A stretch of DNA of 52,424 nucleotides from an uncultured Lachnospiraceae bacterium (GTDB lineage: Bacteria; Bacillota; Clostridia; Lachnospirales; Lachnospiraceae). The notes beneath the pieces are model-generated. The model did no database searches. It worked only from the letters and a program-made list of their open reading frames with translations, and was not told the DNA's origin. Made by a program: the position numbers and the translations under genes. Positions 1 to 8,471 of this stretch are shown here, piece by piece. The stretch covers positions 1 through 52,424 of the forward strand of contig CANQRU010000087.1 in NCBI GenBank assembly GCA_947626395.1. Direction: 5' to 3'. Numbering within the stretch: the stretch's first letter is position 1; each line of letters begins with the position of its first letter.

Positions 1-1101
1 TGGATCATTGACCCGGAGGCTGCCGCCGTTGTAAAGCGCGTTTTTGATCTTTGCATGGAGGGACGCGGGCCGAGTCAGATCGCCAATCAGCTCAAAGCCG
101 ATAAGGTGTTGACCCCAACAGTGTATAAGAAACAGCAGGGACGGAATGTCCCGCACCCGGAGCCGGAAAATCCGTATGACTGGCACAGCAGTACCGTGGT
201 CGCCATTCTGGAGCGCAGGGAGTACACAGGCTGCACCGTAAACTTTAAGACCTACACCAACTCCATCTGGGACAAGAAACAGCGGGAAACGCCCATCGAA
301 AAGCAGGCTGTTTTCCCCGGCACCCATGAAGCCATCGTTGAAATGGATGTATTCGAGAAAGTGCAGGAGATCCGGCAGCAGCGGCACCGCATGACGAGGA
401 CAGGCAGAAGCAGTATGTTCTCAGGGCTTGTATATTGTGCGGATTGTGGCGCTAAGATGCAATATGGCTCGTCAAACAACGGCGACCCGCGGCAGGACTT
501 CTTCGATTGTTCTATCCATCGCAATAAGACGAGTAAGTGTAAAACACACTTCATTCGGGTAGCGGTTTTGGAGCGAATGGTCTTGAAGCACATTCAGGCA
601 GTTACAGAGTATATCCTGCGGTACGAAAGCCATTTCCGTGCAGTAATGGAGCGCAGGCTGCGGCTGGAGAGCGACGAAAAGCTCAAGGCCAGCAGGAAGC
701 AGCTCAGCCGGGACGAGAAGCGTATAGCAGAGCTGAAACGTCTCTTTATGAAAGTCTATGAGGACAATGCCAGCGGCCGGTTGAATGATGAACGTTTTGA
801 ATTGTTGAGCCAGAGCTATGAGGCGGAGCAGAAGCAGCTGGAGGCGGAAGTCATCACCCTACAGAATGAAATTGAGGTACAGGAACAACAAAACGAGAAC
901 ATCGAGATGTTCATCCAGAAAGCCCATAAGTACACGGGAATAGAAACCCTTGACGCCTACGCCTTGCATGAACTGGTGTCCGCGATTTATGTGGACGCGC
1001 CGGACAAGAGCAGCGGCAAGCGTCAGCAGCATATCCACATCAAGTATGACGGGCTGGGATTTATCCCGCTGGACGAGCTTATGAAAGAGGAAACGGCGTG
1101 A
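1..1101 (+). CDS. Large serine recombinase, C-terminal part (Tn4451/TndX type)
   Basis: Site-specific recombinase that moves an integrative element by strand exchange through a serine. The reading frame is open from base 1, so the N-terminal catalytic domain lies outside the window. What is visible is the end of the recombinase domain (GRGPSQIANQL), a zinc ribbon with paired cysteines (CADCG, then C...C in a segment near DNA 440-545), a long charged coiled coil, and a C-terminal stretch typical of DUF4368 (ending near DKSSGKRQQHIHI). This arrangement is known from Tn4451/TndX-type recombinases of clostridial transposons and ICEs. The gene reads towards the element end, which lies within about 100 bp of its stop. 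An in-frame ATG at 55 is internal and is not the true start. Confidence 0.93.
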   Translation, partial: WIIDPEAAAVVKRVFDLCMEGRGPSQIANQLKADKVLTPTVYKKQQGRNVPHPEPENPYDWHSSTVVAILERREYTGCTVNFKTYTNSIWDKKQRETPIEKQAVFPGTHEAIVEMDVFEKVQEIRQQRHRMTRTGRSSMFSGLVYCADCGAKMQYGSSNNGDPRQDFFDCSIHRNKTSKCKTHFIRVAVLERMVLKHIQAVTEYILRYESHFRAVMERRLRLESDEKLKASRKQLSRDEKRIAELKRLFMKVYEDNASGRLNDERFELLSQSYEAEQKQLEAEVITLQNEIEVQEQQNENIEMFIQKAHKYTGIETLDAYALHELVSAIYVDAPDKSSGKRQQHIHIKYDGLGFIPLDELMKEETA

Positions 1102-1200
1102 CCGAAATCACGCCGAATCCCCTTGAAAACACAAGGTTTTCAGATTTTGCAATTTTACTGTTTTACGACCACCCGGCAAATCTTCGGCGGCGTGTTTCCT
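1102..1200. other. End of the integrative element and junction with the prophage
   Basis: Between the recombinase stop and recognisable phage protease coding sequence lie about 95 bases that belong to neither gene. They contain a small inverted repeat (TGAAAAC, 5-base loop, GTTTTCA, near 1123-1143), which could be a recombinase binding site or a weak terminator. Phage protease similarity resumes near 1195-1200, so the crossover should lie there. The exact attachment core cannot be fixed without the other end of the element. Confidence 0.6.
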
Positions 1201-1523
1201 GCGAAGGCGATCACCGACGCGATCGATCCGGCCAGTCCGTCGACGTACACCTGAACCGTGTTCTTCTCCGCGAATCGCTTGATCATGTTATAAATAGCGA
1301 TTCCGGCGAAGACAGATCCGCCGCCCGAATTGATATAGATGTTCAGGCTTTTCCCTTCCTGTTCTGACAGGAAGTTCTTCACGGCTTCCGGATATTGGTC
1401 TTCGTTCTGCCATGCTCCCCACCAGTCCGACACGATATCGCCGTAGAAATACAGATCCGCGGACGTCTGCGTTTCGTTCCTGATCTCGAAGCACCCGAAC
1501 ATTTTGACCGTTTTATTCTTCAT
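1155..1523 (-). pseudogene. ClpP-like prohead protease, truncated by element insertion
   Basis: Phage maturation protease of the ClpP (S14) fold, which would process the capsid scaffold. The start overlaps the portal stop by 11 bases, in the usual portal-protease-capsid order. The N-terminal half is typical: INSGGGSVFAGIAIYNMI and GLAGSIASVIAFAG, the latter holding the likely nucleophile serine. After AFAG the protein departs from the family and runs about 13 residues into the element end before a stop. The His and Asp of the catalytic triad are therefore missing. The rest of the gene and the major capsid gene should lie beyond the element, outside the window. Confidence 0.85.
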
Positions 1524-2805
1524 CTGTCCCGTTTCCCCCTTTCCTGACTTTGTAATATGCGAAGACGGCTTCACGCTGCCGCGCTTCTGCCGTGTCTTCC
1601 CCCGTTCCTTCTTCGGTCCCGCTGCCGTCGCCGGCCTGCTGCCCGATCTGATAGATCGATTGTTCGTCGGCCTTGACGTAATTTAACGACACCATTCTGA
1701 CGTTACCGTCCGGAATTGGTTCGTAATACATAAGTTCGCGGAACTCATTGATCGAAATGATTCCCCGGTCGAACAGTCCCCCGCCGATCGTCATTCTGGT
1801 CTGAAGCGTTGCATACTGAAGCCGGTTCGCCGTGAAGATGACCCGGTTCCCGAATCCGCGTTCCCGCTCTGTCAGAAGTTTGAAGGTAAACTCTAACGAT
1901 AACTGAATCGAAATCGGTTCGATCACGTTTTCGTAGAAACTGTTCCATTCGCTTTCTGTGAACGTCGACGTCAGAATTTTGTCATTTACTCCATAATACC
2001 GATACACGTTATCGCGTAAAAACTGCGACTGAAGAACCGGAATGTTCGGCGCCTGCTGACTGATTTCCTTGAAGTCCATCGAATTATCTATTCCGGCGAT
2101 CCCGCCCGTGTTCGATGTGTTCATATAGCTTTCCTGAAATTCCTTCACCTTCTGCTTGATCTCTGCTTCGTCCGCGAAGTTGTTATATTTCAGGTATCCC
2201 TTCAGGTTCGTCGAATTTCTGACCGCATTCTTTAGCGCTTCCCCGGTATAGTCCAGAAGTTCAAGCGATCCTTTTATCTGCTGATCCGGTTCCGTACCCA
2301 TGAAGCGCCGTCTGTTGTACCGCGCCCGGATATGTATCACGTTCTGGTACGGAAGTGTATATTCCTTCCCGTCATATTCCCACCGGAAGCGGAATAAAAT
2401 GACGCCTGAAGAATCTTCCCATATGCGGACATCGTTCGCCGTGACCGGGACGATTGAAGTTATCCGCGTGAAGTCTTCGTTGTAGAAAATAACCGCGTAG
2501 GCGTTCGACGTGTAAACCAGATCCGACGCCATCTTGTAAAGTGCGGAATAAGTGTCCAGTTCCGGCGCCCATCTAGTCGACAGAATCCGGGACAGATAAT
2601 CATTCTTGATCCGAAGTCCGTCTTCCGGCGTATTCCTTACGATCTGCGGCTGAAGCTTTCCGACGTTCGACGCGATCACGTTCGCGATCGCTCCGACGAT
2701 ATCGCTTTCCCGCAGATTCCCGTTCGCCTGAAAATCGCCGTATAGAGCGGCGAACGGTACAAGCTTCATTTTCCGAAGGTTCAGAAGGTCCCTGATCAGT
2801 CCCAT
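1513..2805 (-). CDS. Phage portal protein, HK97 family
   Basis: Forms the dodecameric ring at the capsid vertex through which DNA is packaged and which binds the terminase. The protein has 430 residues, normal for the HK97-type family. It begins MGLIRDLLNLRKM and carries the expected core (LVYTSNAYAVIFYNEDF, HIRARYNRRRF, LRDNVYRYYGVNDKIL, then a region predicting the clip and stem helices). The C-terminus is acidic and ends GGNGTDEE. It lies directly downstream of the terminase large subunit, separated by about 96 bases, and overlaps the protease start, as in HK97-like packaging modules. Confidence 0.93.
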   Translation of the reverse strand: MGLIRDLLNLRKMKLVPFAALYGDFQANGNLRESDIVGAIANVIASNVGKLQPQIVRNTPEDGLRIKNDYLSRILSTRWAPELDTYSALYKMASDLVYTSNAYAVIFYNEDFTRITSIVPVTANDVRIWEDSSGVILFRFRWEYDGKEYTLPYQNVIHIRARYNRRRFMGTEPDQQIKGSLELLDYTGEALKNAVRNSTNLKGYLKYNNFADEAEIKQKVKEFQESYMNTSNTGGIAGIDNSMDFKEISQQAPNIPVLQSQFLRDNVYRYYGVNDKILTSTFTESEWNSFYENVIEPISIQLSLEFTFKLLTERERGFGNRVIFTANRLQYATLQTRMTIGGGLFDRGIISINEFRELMYYEPIPDGNVRMVSLNYVKADEQSIYQIGQQAGDGSGTEEGTGEDTAEARQREAVFAYYKVRKGGNGTDEE

Positions 2806-2901
2806 TTCCGCCGCCCCCTTTCGCTTAAAAATATTTCATCGTGTCTATTATGCAAAAAGAAACCGCGACAGAATGACGATTTTTTCGCCTGCTGCCGCGG
2901 C

Positions 2902-4626
2902 CTATTTCCCGATGTTCTGAAGCTGCCGTCCGATCTCTTTGTGATATTTTGACTTGACGGCCATCGCGTCGAAGACGCTGACCGCGCCGTCTATGTGTGA
3001 CCGCCTGTCGATCTTTACCGGCTTCATTCGGCTGTCGTTGATGTTGATATCGACGGCGACGTTCAGAAAATGCGCTTCAAGCAGGCCGTTGTCGCCGATC
3101 TCGATCTGCCCGTCCTTCAGCTGACCTTCGAACGTGTGAAGGATCGGCGTCAGGTTTGTCCCCTGATAAACGTCGTCCATATGGAAGCCGGCTTCCCTCA
3201 TGTCCTGAATCAGATATTGTGCTGAATATCGGTCGTATCCCACTTTCAGCGGCTTGATCTTGTAGACCTTCACCAGATCGAAGAACCACTTGAAGACGTC
3301 CCTATAATCGACTGCGTTTTCCCCGCTGATCTTCAGGAATCCCTGTTCCCTGAAAATGTTATACGGGACCGATTCTTCGTCGATCGCCTGTTCATATCTC
3401 TTTTCCGGCATGAAGAACTGTGTGAATATGTAATTCCTGCCGGCGCGCTCGATCACGATCGAAGCGGCCGTCAGGTCCGTCGTCCTCGACAGGTCAATCC
3501 CACCGACGCAATAGCACCCGCGGAAGTCTTCAAGCGTCCAGTGCCGCGCGGACCCGTCTTCGTTGTATGTGACGGCCTTTTCGACGTCCTGATAATCAAG
3601 CCATGCCATCGAAGAATTTTGTTTGATGTTGCAATACTTCGCCAGAAATTCCGCCTTCTTCGACAGTGACGAATGCGCTATTGTGATCTGCTCTTTATAG
3701 AACTCCCATGAAACCGAAACGTCGAGATTCGGATTTGATTTCTCCAGTTCTTCCCGCGTGTCCCATTTCTCGATATCGTCGATCATGTAAATGAACGGCA
3801 GAAGCCGGCGTTCCCGCTCCTTCCCGATCTGCGACCCCTTCAGGAATGCCGTCGCGCGGCGGATCAGTTCGTCATATAGGCCATCGTTTACATATCCGGC
3901 CGTTCCCGTCGACATAATGAGCGCCTGCAAGCGCGCGCCGATCGCGGAAGTCATAACCTCGTACTGTTTAAGGCCGGAATCGCCCGGCCACGCTTCAATT
4001 TCGTCGTTCAGTACGAAGTGCGGATTGAATCCGTCCGACTTCTTGCTGTTGAATGCGATCTTCTTCACGGACGTATTAAATATCTGGATATAAATGTCAG
4101 ATCTCCGCTTGTCGGTTATGTTGTCCAGTTCCGGATCTGACTGAACGATCTGATAAAATGCGTCGAAACAAAGTTCTGCCTGATCAAGCTTCGGGGCCAG
4201 ACAGTAAAGCTTCGCGCCATACTCGCCGTCGATGTATGCCATGTATGCCATTATTGCCGCCGCGAATAGCGTCTTCCCGTTCTTCCGCGCCACGATCAGC
4301 AGAACTTCCCGGAACATTCTTCTTTCCCTGTGTTCCGGGTCCATGATCCCGAATATGGAAGACACGATCGCCTTCTGCCATAACTCCAATTTCAGAAGAT
4401 CCGACCGGCCTTCACTGTGATGACAGAAGTTTTCGATGAAACTGATCGCTTTCTGTGCCTTCTCTCTGTCGAAGACATATTCGCCTGACCTGATCCCGGC
4501 CACAAGGATATTATAAACCGCCTTGATCAGTTTTCCGGCGCGGATCTTCCCCGATGCGATAGCGGCGTGATATTCGAAGATGTAATTCTTTTCGCCTGCT
4601 GCCGGCGCGGCTGCTGCCTTAACCAT
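2902..4626 (-). CDS. Phage terminase large subunit (Terminase_1 type)
   Basis: DNA packaging motor and headful or cos nuclease. The 574-residue protein has the Walker A-like motif ARKNGKT at about residues 113-119, a Walker B-like segment (HFVLNDEIEAW) at about 203-213, a coupling-like segment (MSTGT) near 239, and the first nuclease acidic motif GGIDLSRTTD near 375-384. The length matches phiC31/HK97-type large terminases. It starts 2 bases after the small subunit stop, so the two are probably translationally coupled. The N-terminus carries an Ala/Pro-rich stretch (AAAAPAAGE) encoded by one copy of the recurring CCTGCTGCCG oligonucleotide. Confidence 0.95.
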   Translation of the reverse strand: MVKAAAAPAAGEKNYIFEYHAAIASGKIRAGKLIKAVYNILVAGIRSGEYVFDREKAQKAISFIENFCHHSEGRSDLLKLELWQKAIVSSIFGIMDPEHRERRMFREVLLIVARKNGKTLFAAAIMAYMAYIDGEYGAKLYCLAPKLDQAELCFDAFYQIVQSDPELDNITDKRRSDIYIQIFNTSVKKIAFNSKKSDGFNPHFVLNDEIEAWPGDSGLKQYEVMTSAIGARLQALIMSTGTAGYVNDGLYDELIRRATAFLKGSQIGKERERRLLPFIYMIDDIEKWDTREELEKSNPNLDVSVSWEFYKEQITIAHSSLSKKAEFLAKYCNIKQNSSMAWLDYQDVEKAVTYNEDGSARHWTLEDFRGCYCVGGIDLSRTTDLTAASIVIERAGRNYIFTQFFMPEKRYEQAIDEESVPYNIFREQGFLKISGENAVDYRDVFKWFFDLVKVYKIKPLKVGYDRYSAQYLIQDMREAGFHMDDVYQGTNLTPILHTFEGQLKDGQIEIGDNGLLEAHFLNVAVDININDSRMKPVKIDRRSHIDGAVSVFDAMAVKSKYHKEIGRQLQNIGK

Positions 4627-4628
4627 TT

Positions 4629-4994
4629 TTACCCTTCCCGAAGCTTCAGAAGACGCGACGCTTCCTTCTTCTCGCGCGGCGGAAGCATATCTATCAACGC
4701 CTTCATGTTCGACGTGTATGATCTCGAATACTTGTCATAAGTCTGAACCGCAGGATTTTCCTTCACGAACTTCTGCGACGCGTTCTTCGTCGTGGTCTGC
4801 AAGCCGTGAAGGATCATATCCGCCTTCGCTGCCTTCATAGCGATCTTCTGGAAGGCGACTTCCTCGATCATTCTTTCGATCAGCGCCATCTTGTCCGGAT
4901 CGTCTTCCTTCACCGGCTTGAATAGGCTGCGGATCTTGTTATACTCTTTCCTGATATTCGCTTCTGTCAAAATTTCATCGTTTTTTTCAGCCAT
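4629..4994 (-). CDS. Phage terminase small subunit (P27-like)
   Basis: Would recognise the packaging site and recruit the large subunit. The 121-residue protein is highly charged and helical, and the middle resembles P27-family small terminases (KYSRSYTSNMKALIDMLP). Position is the strongest argument: it lies immediately upstream of the large subunit and just downstream of an HNH nuclease, the usual order in HK97-like phages. The ribosome binding site is weak (GGAG about 13 bases before ATG). Confidence 0.75.
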   Translation of the reverse strand: MAEKNDEILTEANIRKEYNKIRSLFKPVKEDDPDKMALIERMIEEVAFQKIAMKAAKADMILHGLQTTTKNASQKFVKENPAVQTYDKYSRSYTSNMKALIDMLPPREKKEASRLLKLREG

Positions 4995-5119
4995 TTATTT
5001 GTAGAATCTCCGATCCCCCCTATATATGCGCGCATTGCAGCGTTTTTTGGAAGTCTCTCCCTCGGTTCTTTTCCGGCGCCCGAAATCGCGTATGTGGGGG
5101 GGATATGAAAATAAAATTG
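4995..5119. other. Gap between HNH nuclease and terminase; possible packaging site
   Basis: This 125-base gap contains no gene. It holds two oppositely oriented copies of GGGGGGAT: on the minus strand at about 5013-5020 and on the plus strand at about 5096-5104. Between them is the alternating ATATATGCGCGC segment. In HNH-TerS-TerL phages the cos site commonly lies here, so a cos site is possible. This rests on position only. Confidence 0.2.
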
Positions 5120-5443
5120 TCAACTGTTGCAAACCGGTCTTCCGTTCTTGTCGAAAAAATATTTCCTTCCCTTCGCTTTGTGTTCCCTGTTGTGATGTTC
5201 ATCGCATAATCCTTCGAGATTATCGAAGGACAGACTGACGGCCGGATCATTTATATTTTCCGGCGTCAAATAAATCCGATGATGTACGATCCGGATCGGC
5301 TTCACTTCTTGCAGGCTCCGCTTCCCCTGCCGGAACTCCTGCATACACCGCTGACACATTCCGCCCGCGTAGACTATGAACGCCGCCCGCGTCTTTGCCC
5401 ACGCGTCCGAATGATAGAACCATTCTGAAAAATCCTTCGCCAT
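5120..5443 (-). CDS. HNH endonuclease (phage packaging-associated)
   Basis: Small HNH nuclease of the type that works with terminase in cos-phages. It has about 107 residues. It carries FYHSDAWAKTR at the N-terminus, a zinc-binding CQRC, the metal/catalytic pair VHHR, an NDP stretch, FDNLEGLCDEHHNREH, and a conserved C-terminal tail. The start was taken at the second methionine (ATGGCGAAGG), just after the upstream stop. An ATG 18 bases earlier would overlap the upstream gene by 14 bases and is possible. It is separated by a 125-base gap from the terminase small subunit gene. Confidence 0.9.
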   Translation of the reverse strand: MAKDFSEWFYHSDAWAKTRAAFIVYAGGMCQRCMQEFRQGKRSLQEVKPIRIVHHRIYLTPENINDPAVSLSFDNLEGLCDEHHNREHKAKGRKYFFDKNGRPVCNS

Positions 5444-5447
5444 GTCT

Positions 5448-5819
5448 TCACCGCTTCCCATCGCCGGCAGCAGGCCGAAGGAACATATCCCTTCGGCGGC
5501 TGTCGATTAATCCCATATTGTCCGCGATCCTATAAACGAACTGCTTCCGGTACTGGTAGAACATTCCCCGGCTGCAATATGTTTCGCCCAATAATTCCCA
5601 CGGCTGCGAATATGCTATCGACTGATATATCTTTTCGATGATGGTCTTCCGGATCTCCGGCGATATATCCCCGATATCAAATTCTTCTTCGGCCTTCTCG
5701 ATCGCTTCACGCGCGCGCCGGCCGAACTGCGACCGGCCGCGGCGCTGCGCTTTGCTGTCTATCCTGACCGCGGCGAAAACTATTTGCTTTTCCTCGTATG
5801 TCAAGTGAAACCGTTTCAC
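5448..5819 (-). CDS. ArpU/RinA-like phage protein, putative late regulator
   Basis: This 123-residue basic protein lies directly before the HNH-terminase block. Its second half (a helix after SPEIRKTIIEKIYQSI, then SRGMFYQYRKQFVYRIADNMGLI) resembles the sigma-region-4-like helix-turn-helix of ArpU/RinA-type late transcription activators, which usually occupy exactly this position. The assignment is tentative: no full family motif can be demonstrated by eye. The C-terminus ends PAAGDGKR, another instance of the recurrent Pro-Ala-Ala-Gly motif of this prophage. Confidence 0.5.
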   Translation of the reverse strand: MKRFHLTYEEKQIVFAAVRIDSKAQRRGRSQFGRRAREAIEKAEEEFDIGDISPEIRKTIIEKIYQSIAYSQPWELLGETYCSRGMFYQYRKQFVYRIADNMGLIDSRRRDMFLRPAAGDGKR

Positions 5820-5833
5820 CGTTCAATCTCCTG

Positions 5834-6631
5834 TCAGAATGTTTCTTCGTTGCTATCCCTGAACGTGGTTCTTATCCGGATCATGCCGTCCGGATCTGTG
5901 TCGATCTTATGTGTGCGCTTCCCGATCTTGATGGTCACGAAATCAACCGCACCTTCGAACGTGGAACGGATCGCGCAAAGCGCAACCTGAAGCTGCCCGG
6001 CCTGCGCGCTGAATGTATTCTTCGCCCACAAACCCGCGGCTTCCATTCTCGCGCGCCGCGCCCGCTGCCGCCGCGCGTCGTCGCAGTCACATTCTTCTGT
6101 GGCGACTTCATTCACGTCCATATCCGGCAGCGTTTCCGGAACCTCGACCATGCGCGCCTGATGACAGTATTTGCAGAACCCCGTCTTCTGTACCTTGCGA
6201 ATGACGGCCGGCTGACTGTCCTTGAATACCGCCCCGGAATCCTGTTCTTCCTCTGCGGTCCCTGCCCCTGCTGCTGCCGGCGCCTTCTCCATGTTCTTCA
6301 CTTCCACGATCTCGCGGATCGTAAGAACGAAGTATTCGACGCCCGGAACCGCGCCCCATTCCTGCCGGCCTGTCCCGATCTTCAGCGTCACCTTTACGAT
6401 CGCCTGCGGGCTGCCGTCCGGATTGTATCCGTTCTGAAGGCATACTTCGCATTCTTTCCTGATCCGGTCTTTCCGCAGATTGTCGATGATGATCTTCGTG
6501 TGATCTTCCGATTCTCCCAACAGGTTCACGAAGCGCTTCGTCCAATAGTCCGTGATATCGCGATATTCTTCCAACTTCTCGCCCGCGACGATCATGTCCA
6601 ACCAGTTTCTTTTAATTGGCAATACTAACAT
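5834..6631 (-). CDS. ASCH-domain protein with C-terminal Cys-rich region
   Basis: The N-terminal part (LPIKRNWLDMIVAGEKLEEYRD, then KVTLKIGTG and EYFVLTIREIVEV) matches the ASCH fold, a PUA-like RNA-binding beta barrel found in many phages. A linker rich in Ala, Pro and Glu follows, then a Cys/His-rich segment (FCKYCHQ and EECDCDD) that could bind zinc, then a C-terminal domain of unknown kind. The start was taken at the ATG with a good ribosome binding site (GGAAAGGATCAAAC); a longer frame begins 16 codons upstream without one. This leader is a variant of the shared leader of the early genes. Likely an RNA-binding phage protein; its role is unknown. Confidence 0.7.
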   Translation of the reverse strand: MLVLPIKRNWLDMIVAGEKLEEYRDITDYWTKRFVNLLGESEDHTKIIIDNLRKDRIRKECEVCLQNGYNPDGSPQAIVKVTLKIGTGRQEWGAVPGVEYFVLTIREIVEVKNMEKAPAAAGAGTAEEEQDSGAVFKDSQPAVIRKVQKTGFCKYCHQARMVEVPETLPDMDVNEVATEECDCDDARRQRARRARMEAAGLWAKNTFSAQAGQLQVALCAIRSTFEGAVDFVTIKIGKRTHKIDTDPDGMIRIRTTFRDSNEETF

Positions 6632-6718
6632 ATGTTTGATCCTTTCCCCGGCCCCTGCCGGAATGTATTTATCTTTCATGCCCCGGAAGATCCGGCGCCG
6701 AAGGACCCGCCTGAAGCC

Positions 6719-7597
6719 TCAGTCCCGAACCATGCGCGCGTATATGTATACCCCGCCGTTCTTATCGTTTACCATGACGGCCGCGTCTATGAACCGATAT
6801 CCCGGATACGCCTTCCGGATACGCGCTTCCAGATATGTGCGATCGCCCGCCATCTTTGCCGCCGTCTTCTTCCCGAACTTGCTGAAGGATTTCGTGATCG
6901 TCGGCTTCGTCAGGTTCCGCGAAGACGTCCACCGTTTCGAACCTTTGCGGCGCTTCGGATCTGACGCCTGCTTGCAGATGTATGTGACGATTCCGGCCGC
7001 GTTCGTGTCCGGGTCCGGGTCGATCCGCCGCGTCTGGTTCCGCCCGCCTGCCTTCCACAAGCTTTCTAATTCGTCCCGATCGCAATCGCCTGACATAATA
7101 ACGTGATGATGACAGCGGACCGGCCGCCCTTCCGCGTCGACGTACTCCGTGACACAAACATATTTCACATTCTGAAGCCCCACCTTTTTCCGGCGCCGGT
7201 TCACTCTCCTGATAAAATTCCCGAAATACTTCTGCGCGGCGTCTATGCTTTCCGGCAGATGGTCGTTGTCGTATGTGAACGTACACCAAAGATCACCCCG
7301 CCCGAAGTTCGCGTCGATCAAGTTATTCAGATACCGGCGCGCCCGCTTGTCGTTAAGGTTCTTCTGTGCCGGCCTGCTTCCGTTGTGTCTTTTCGTCCGC
7401 GGCATATCGTGACGACAGGCGAAGGCCGGATATATGTCCGCTTCCAGATGATCCCCCGCCTTCGTTGTCTTTGTCTGATACCCCGCCCCGATCCGCTTCC
7501 TGAAATATCGTTCGCGTTCAGCTTCTTCCAGTTTTTCGATCTGCTGCTGATACGCTTCTTCGAAGTCATAATCTGCATATAGCCGATTCTTCTTCAT
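6719..7597 (-). CDS. HUH-type replication protein (REP_ORF2/G2P-like)
   Basis: Rolling-circle type initiator: nicks DNA and links to its 5' end through a tyrosine. The HUH-type metal motif is in the stretch VRCHHHVIMSGD, and a likely catalytic tyrosine with its lysine lies in the following conserved TYICKQA. Upstream is the typical first motif (WCTFTYDNDHLP). The N- and C-termini are strongly basic. The start was set at the ATG behind GGCGGGGAAG; an ATG 26 codons earlier lacks a ribosome binding site. Such Rep proteins are known from microviruses, inoviruses and plasmids, and occur in some tailed phages of Firmicutes. Here it sits between lysis-like and packaging genes. Confidence 0.82.
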   Translation of the reverse strand: MKKNRLYADYDFEEAYQQQIEKLEEAERERYFRKRIGAGYQTKTTKAGDHLEADIYPAFACRHDMPRTKRHNGSRPAQKNLNDKRARRYLNNLIDANFGRGDLWCTFTYDNDHLPESIDAAQKYFGNFIRRVNRRRKKVGLQNVKYVCVTEYVDAEGRPVRCHHHVIMSGDCDRDELESLWKAGGRNQTRRIDPDPDTNAAGIVTYICKQASDPKRRKGSKRWTSSRNLTKPTITKSFSKFGKKTAAKMAGDRTYLEARIRKAYPGYRFIDAAVMVNDKNGGVYIYARMVRD

Positions 7598-7727
7598 CTT
7601 CCCCGCCTTCCGGATCTGCTGCCCCTGCCCCTGATCCGACCTTTCTTCTGGAATGGTAAATATGTTAATACCCATTACAAGCCCGGACAGCTTCGGGCGC
7701 TCTGTATTTAATAGGAAGAAGCGCGCT

Positions 7728-8426
7728 TCAGTTTTGGCGCGCTGTTCCTTCCATATAAGCCATAAATTCCGCGGCCCTCGCTTCGATCTCGCGGCTGTAC
7801 TCCGTTGACGTGATCCCGGCTTCCCTCATACGGCTGGCGCCCTTCTCGCCTGCATTGTAGGCCATCAGGACGGCCGCCGTGTCGTTGTATTTCCGCTGAA
7901 GATCCGCGATCATATGGACACCCGCCCGGACGTTGTCTTCGACGGAAAAAAGGTCTGTGAAGCCCAAAGAAGCCATTTCTGCCGCGTTGATATCATTTAT
8001 CTGCATAAGGCCCGAATCGCCCGTTTTTGACCTCGCTGACGGGTCGAAGCTTGATTCTTGTTCGACGATCGCCATTACAAGCGGAAATTCCACCCCGCCC
8101 GCTTCGCATATGTCGAAGATGGTCTTCTGGTCCGCTTCCTGCATATTAACCGGAAGCGGAATGAAGCCTTTGCTTTCTTCCGGCTCCGCTTCCGTTTCCG
8201 GCGCGTCTTCTTCGCCTGCTGCCGGCGCTGCGCTCTCGATCTCGATGATCACGCAAGTCTTCGCCGGATCTTCCGGAAGGACCGCGCCGCATTCCGCGCG
8301 GCCCCTCATGACGGCGAAGCAAGTCCCCATGATCAGCGCCGTGGAAATACTACCGGCCGCGGCGCCCATTATGAATATCTTCTTCCGGATCTTCCGGCTT
8401 CTCCTTCGTCTTTCCTCTCTATTCAT
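7728..8426 (-). CDS. Membrane-anchored lytic transglycosylase (SLT domain)
   Basis: Peptidoglycan-cleaving enzyme. A basic N-terminus (RREERRRRSRKIRKK-like) and one hydrophobic segment at about residues 18-40 suggest an inside-anchored membrane protein with its domain outside. A linker rich in Ala, Pro and Glu follows. The SLT domain contains the catalytic glutamate in AIVEQESSFDP, then GLMQIND and AYNAG, all family signatures. The protein has 232 residues. A GCGCGC stem-loop (7720-7743) overlaps the stop codon. The location, next to replication genes and not holin/endolysin, suggests a role other than final lysis. Confidence 0.9.
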   Translation of the reverse strand: MNREERRRRSRKIRKKIFIMGAAAGSISTALIMGTCFAVMRGRAECGAVLPEDPAKTCVIIEIESAAPAAGEEDAPETEAEPEESKGFIPLPVNMQEADQKTIFDICEAGGVEFPLVMAIVEQESSFDPSARSKTGDSGLMQINDINAAEMASLGFTDLFSVEDNVRAGVHMIADLQRKYNDTAAVLMAYNAGEKGASRMREAGITSTEYSREIEARAAEFMAYMEGTARQN

Positions 8427-8471
8427 TGATTTTTCCCCGTGATATGCTATAGTATAAAAGGTTTGATCCTC

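Noticed and set aside
5798-6628. 276-codon plus-strand frame across the ASCH gene
   Set aside because: Composition (Arg, Pro, Leu-rich) is typical of antisense translation, and the opposite strand has a real domain and leader.
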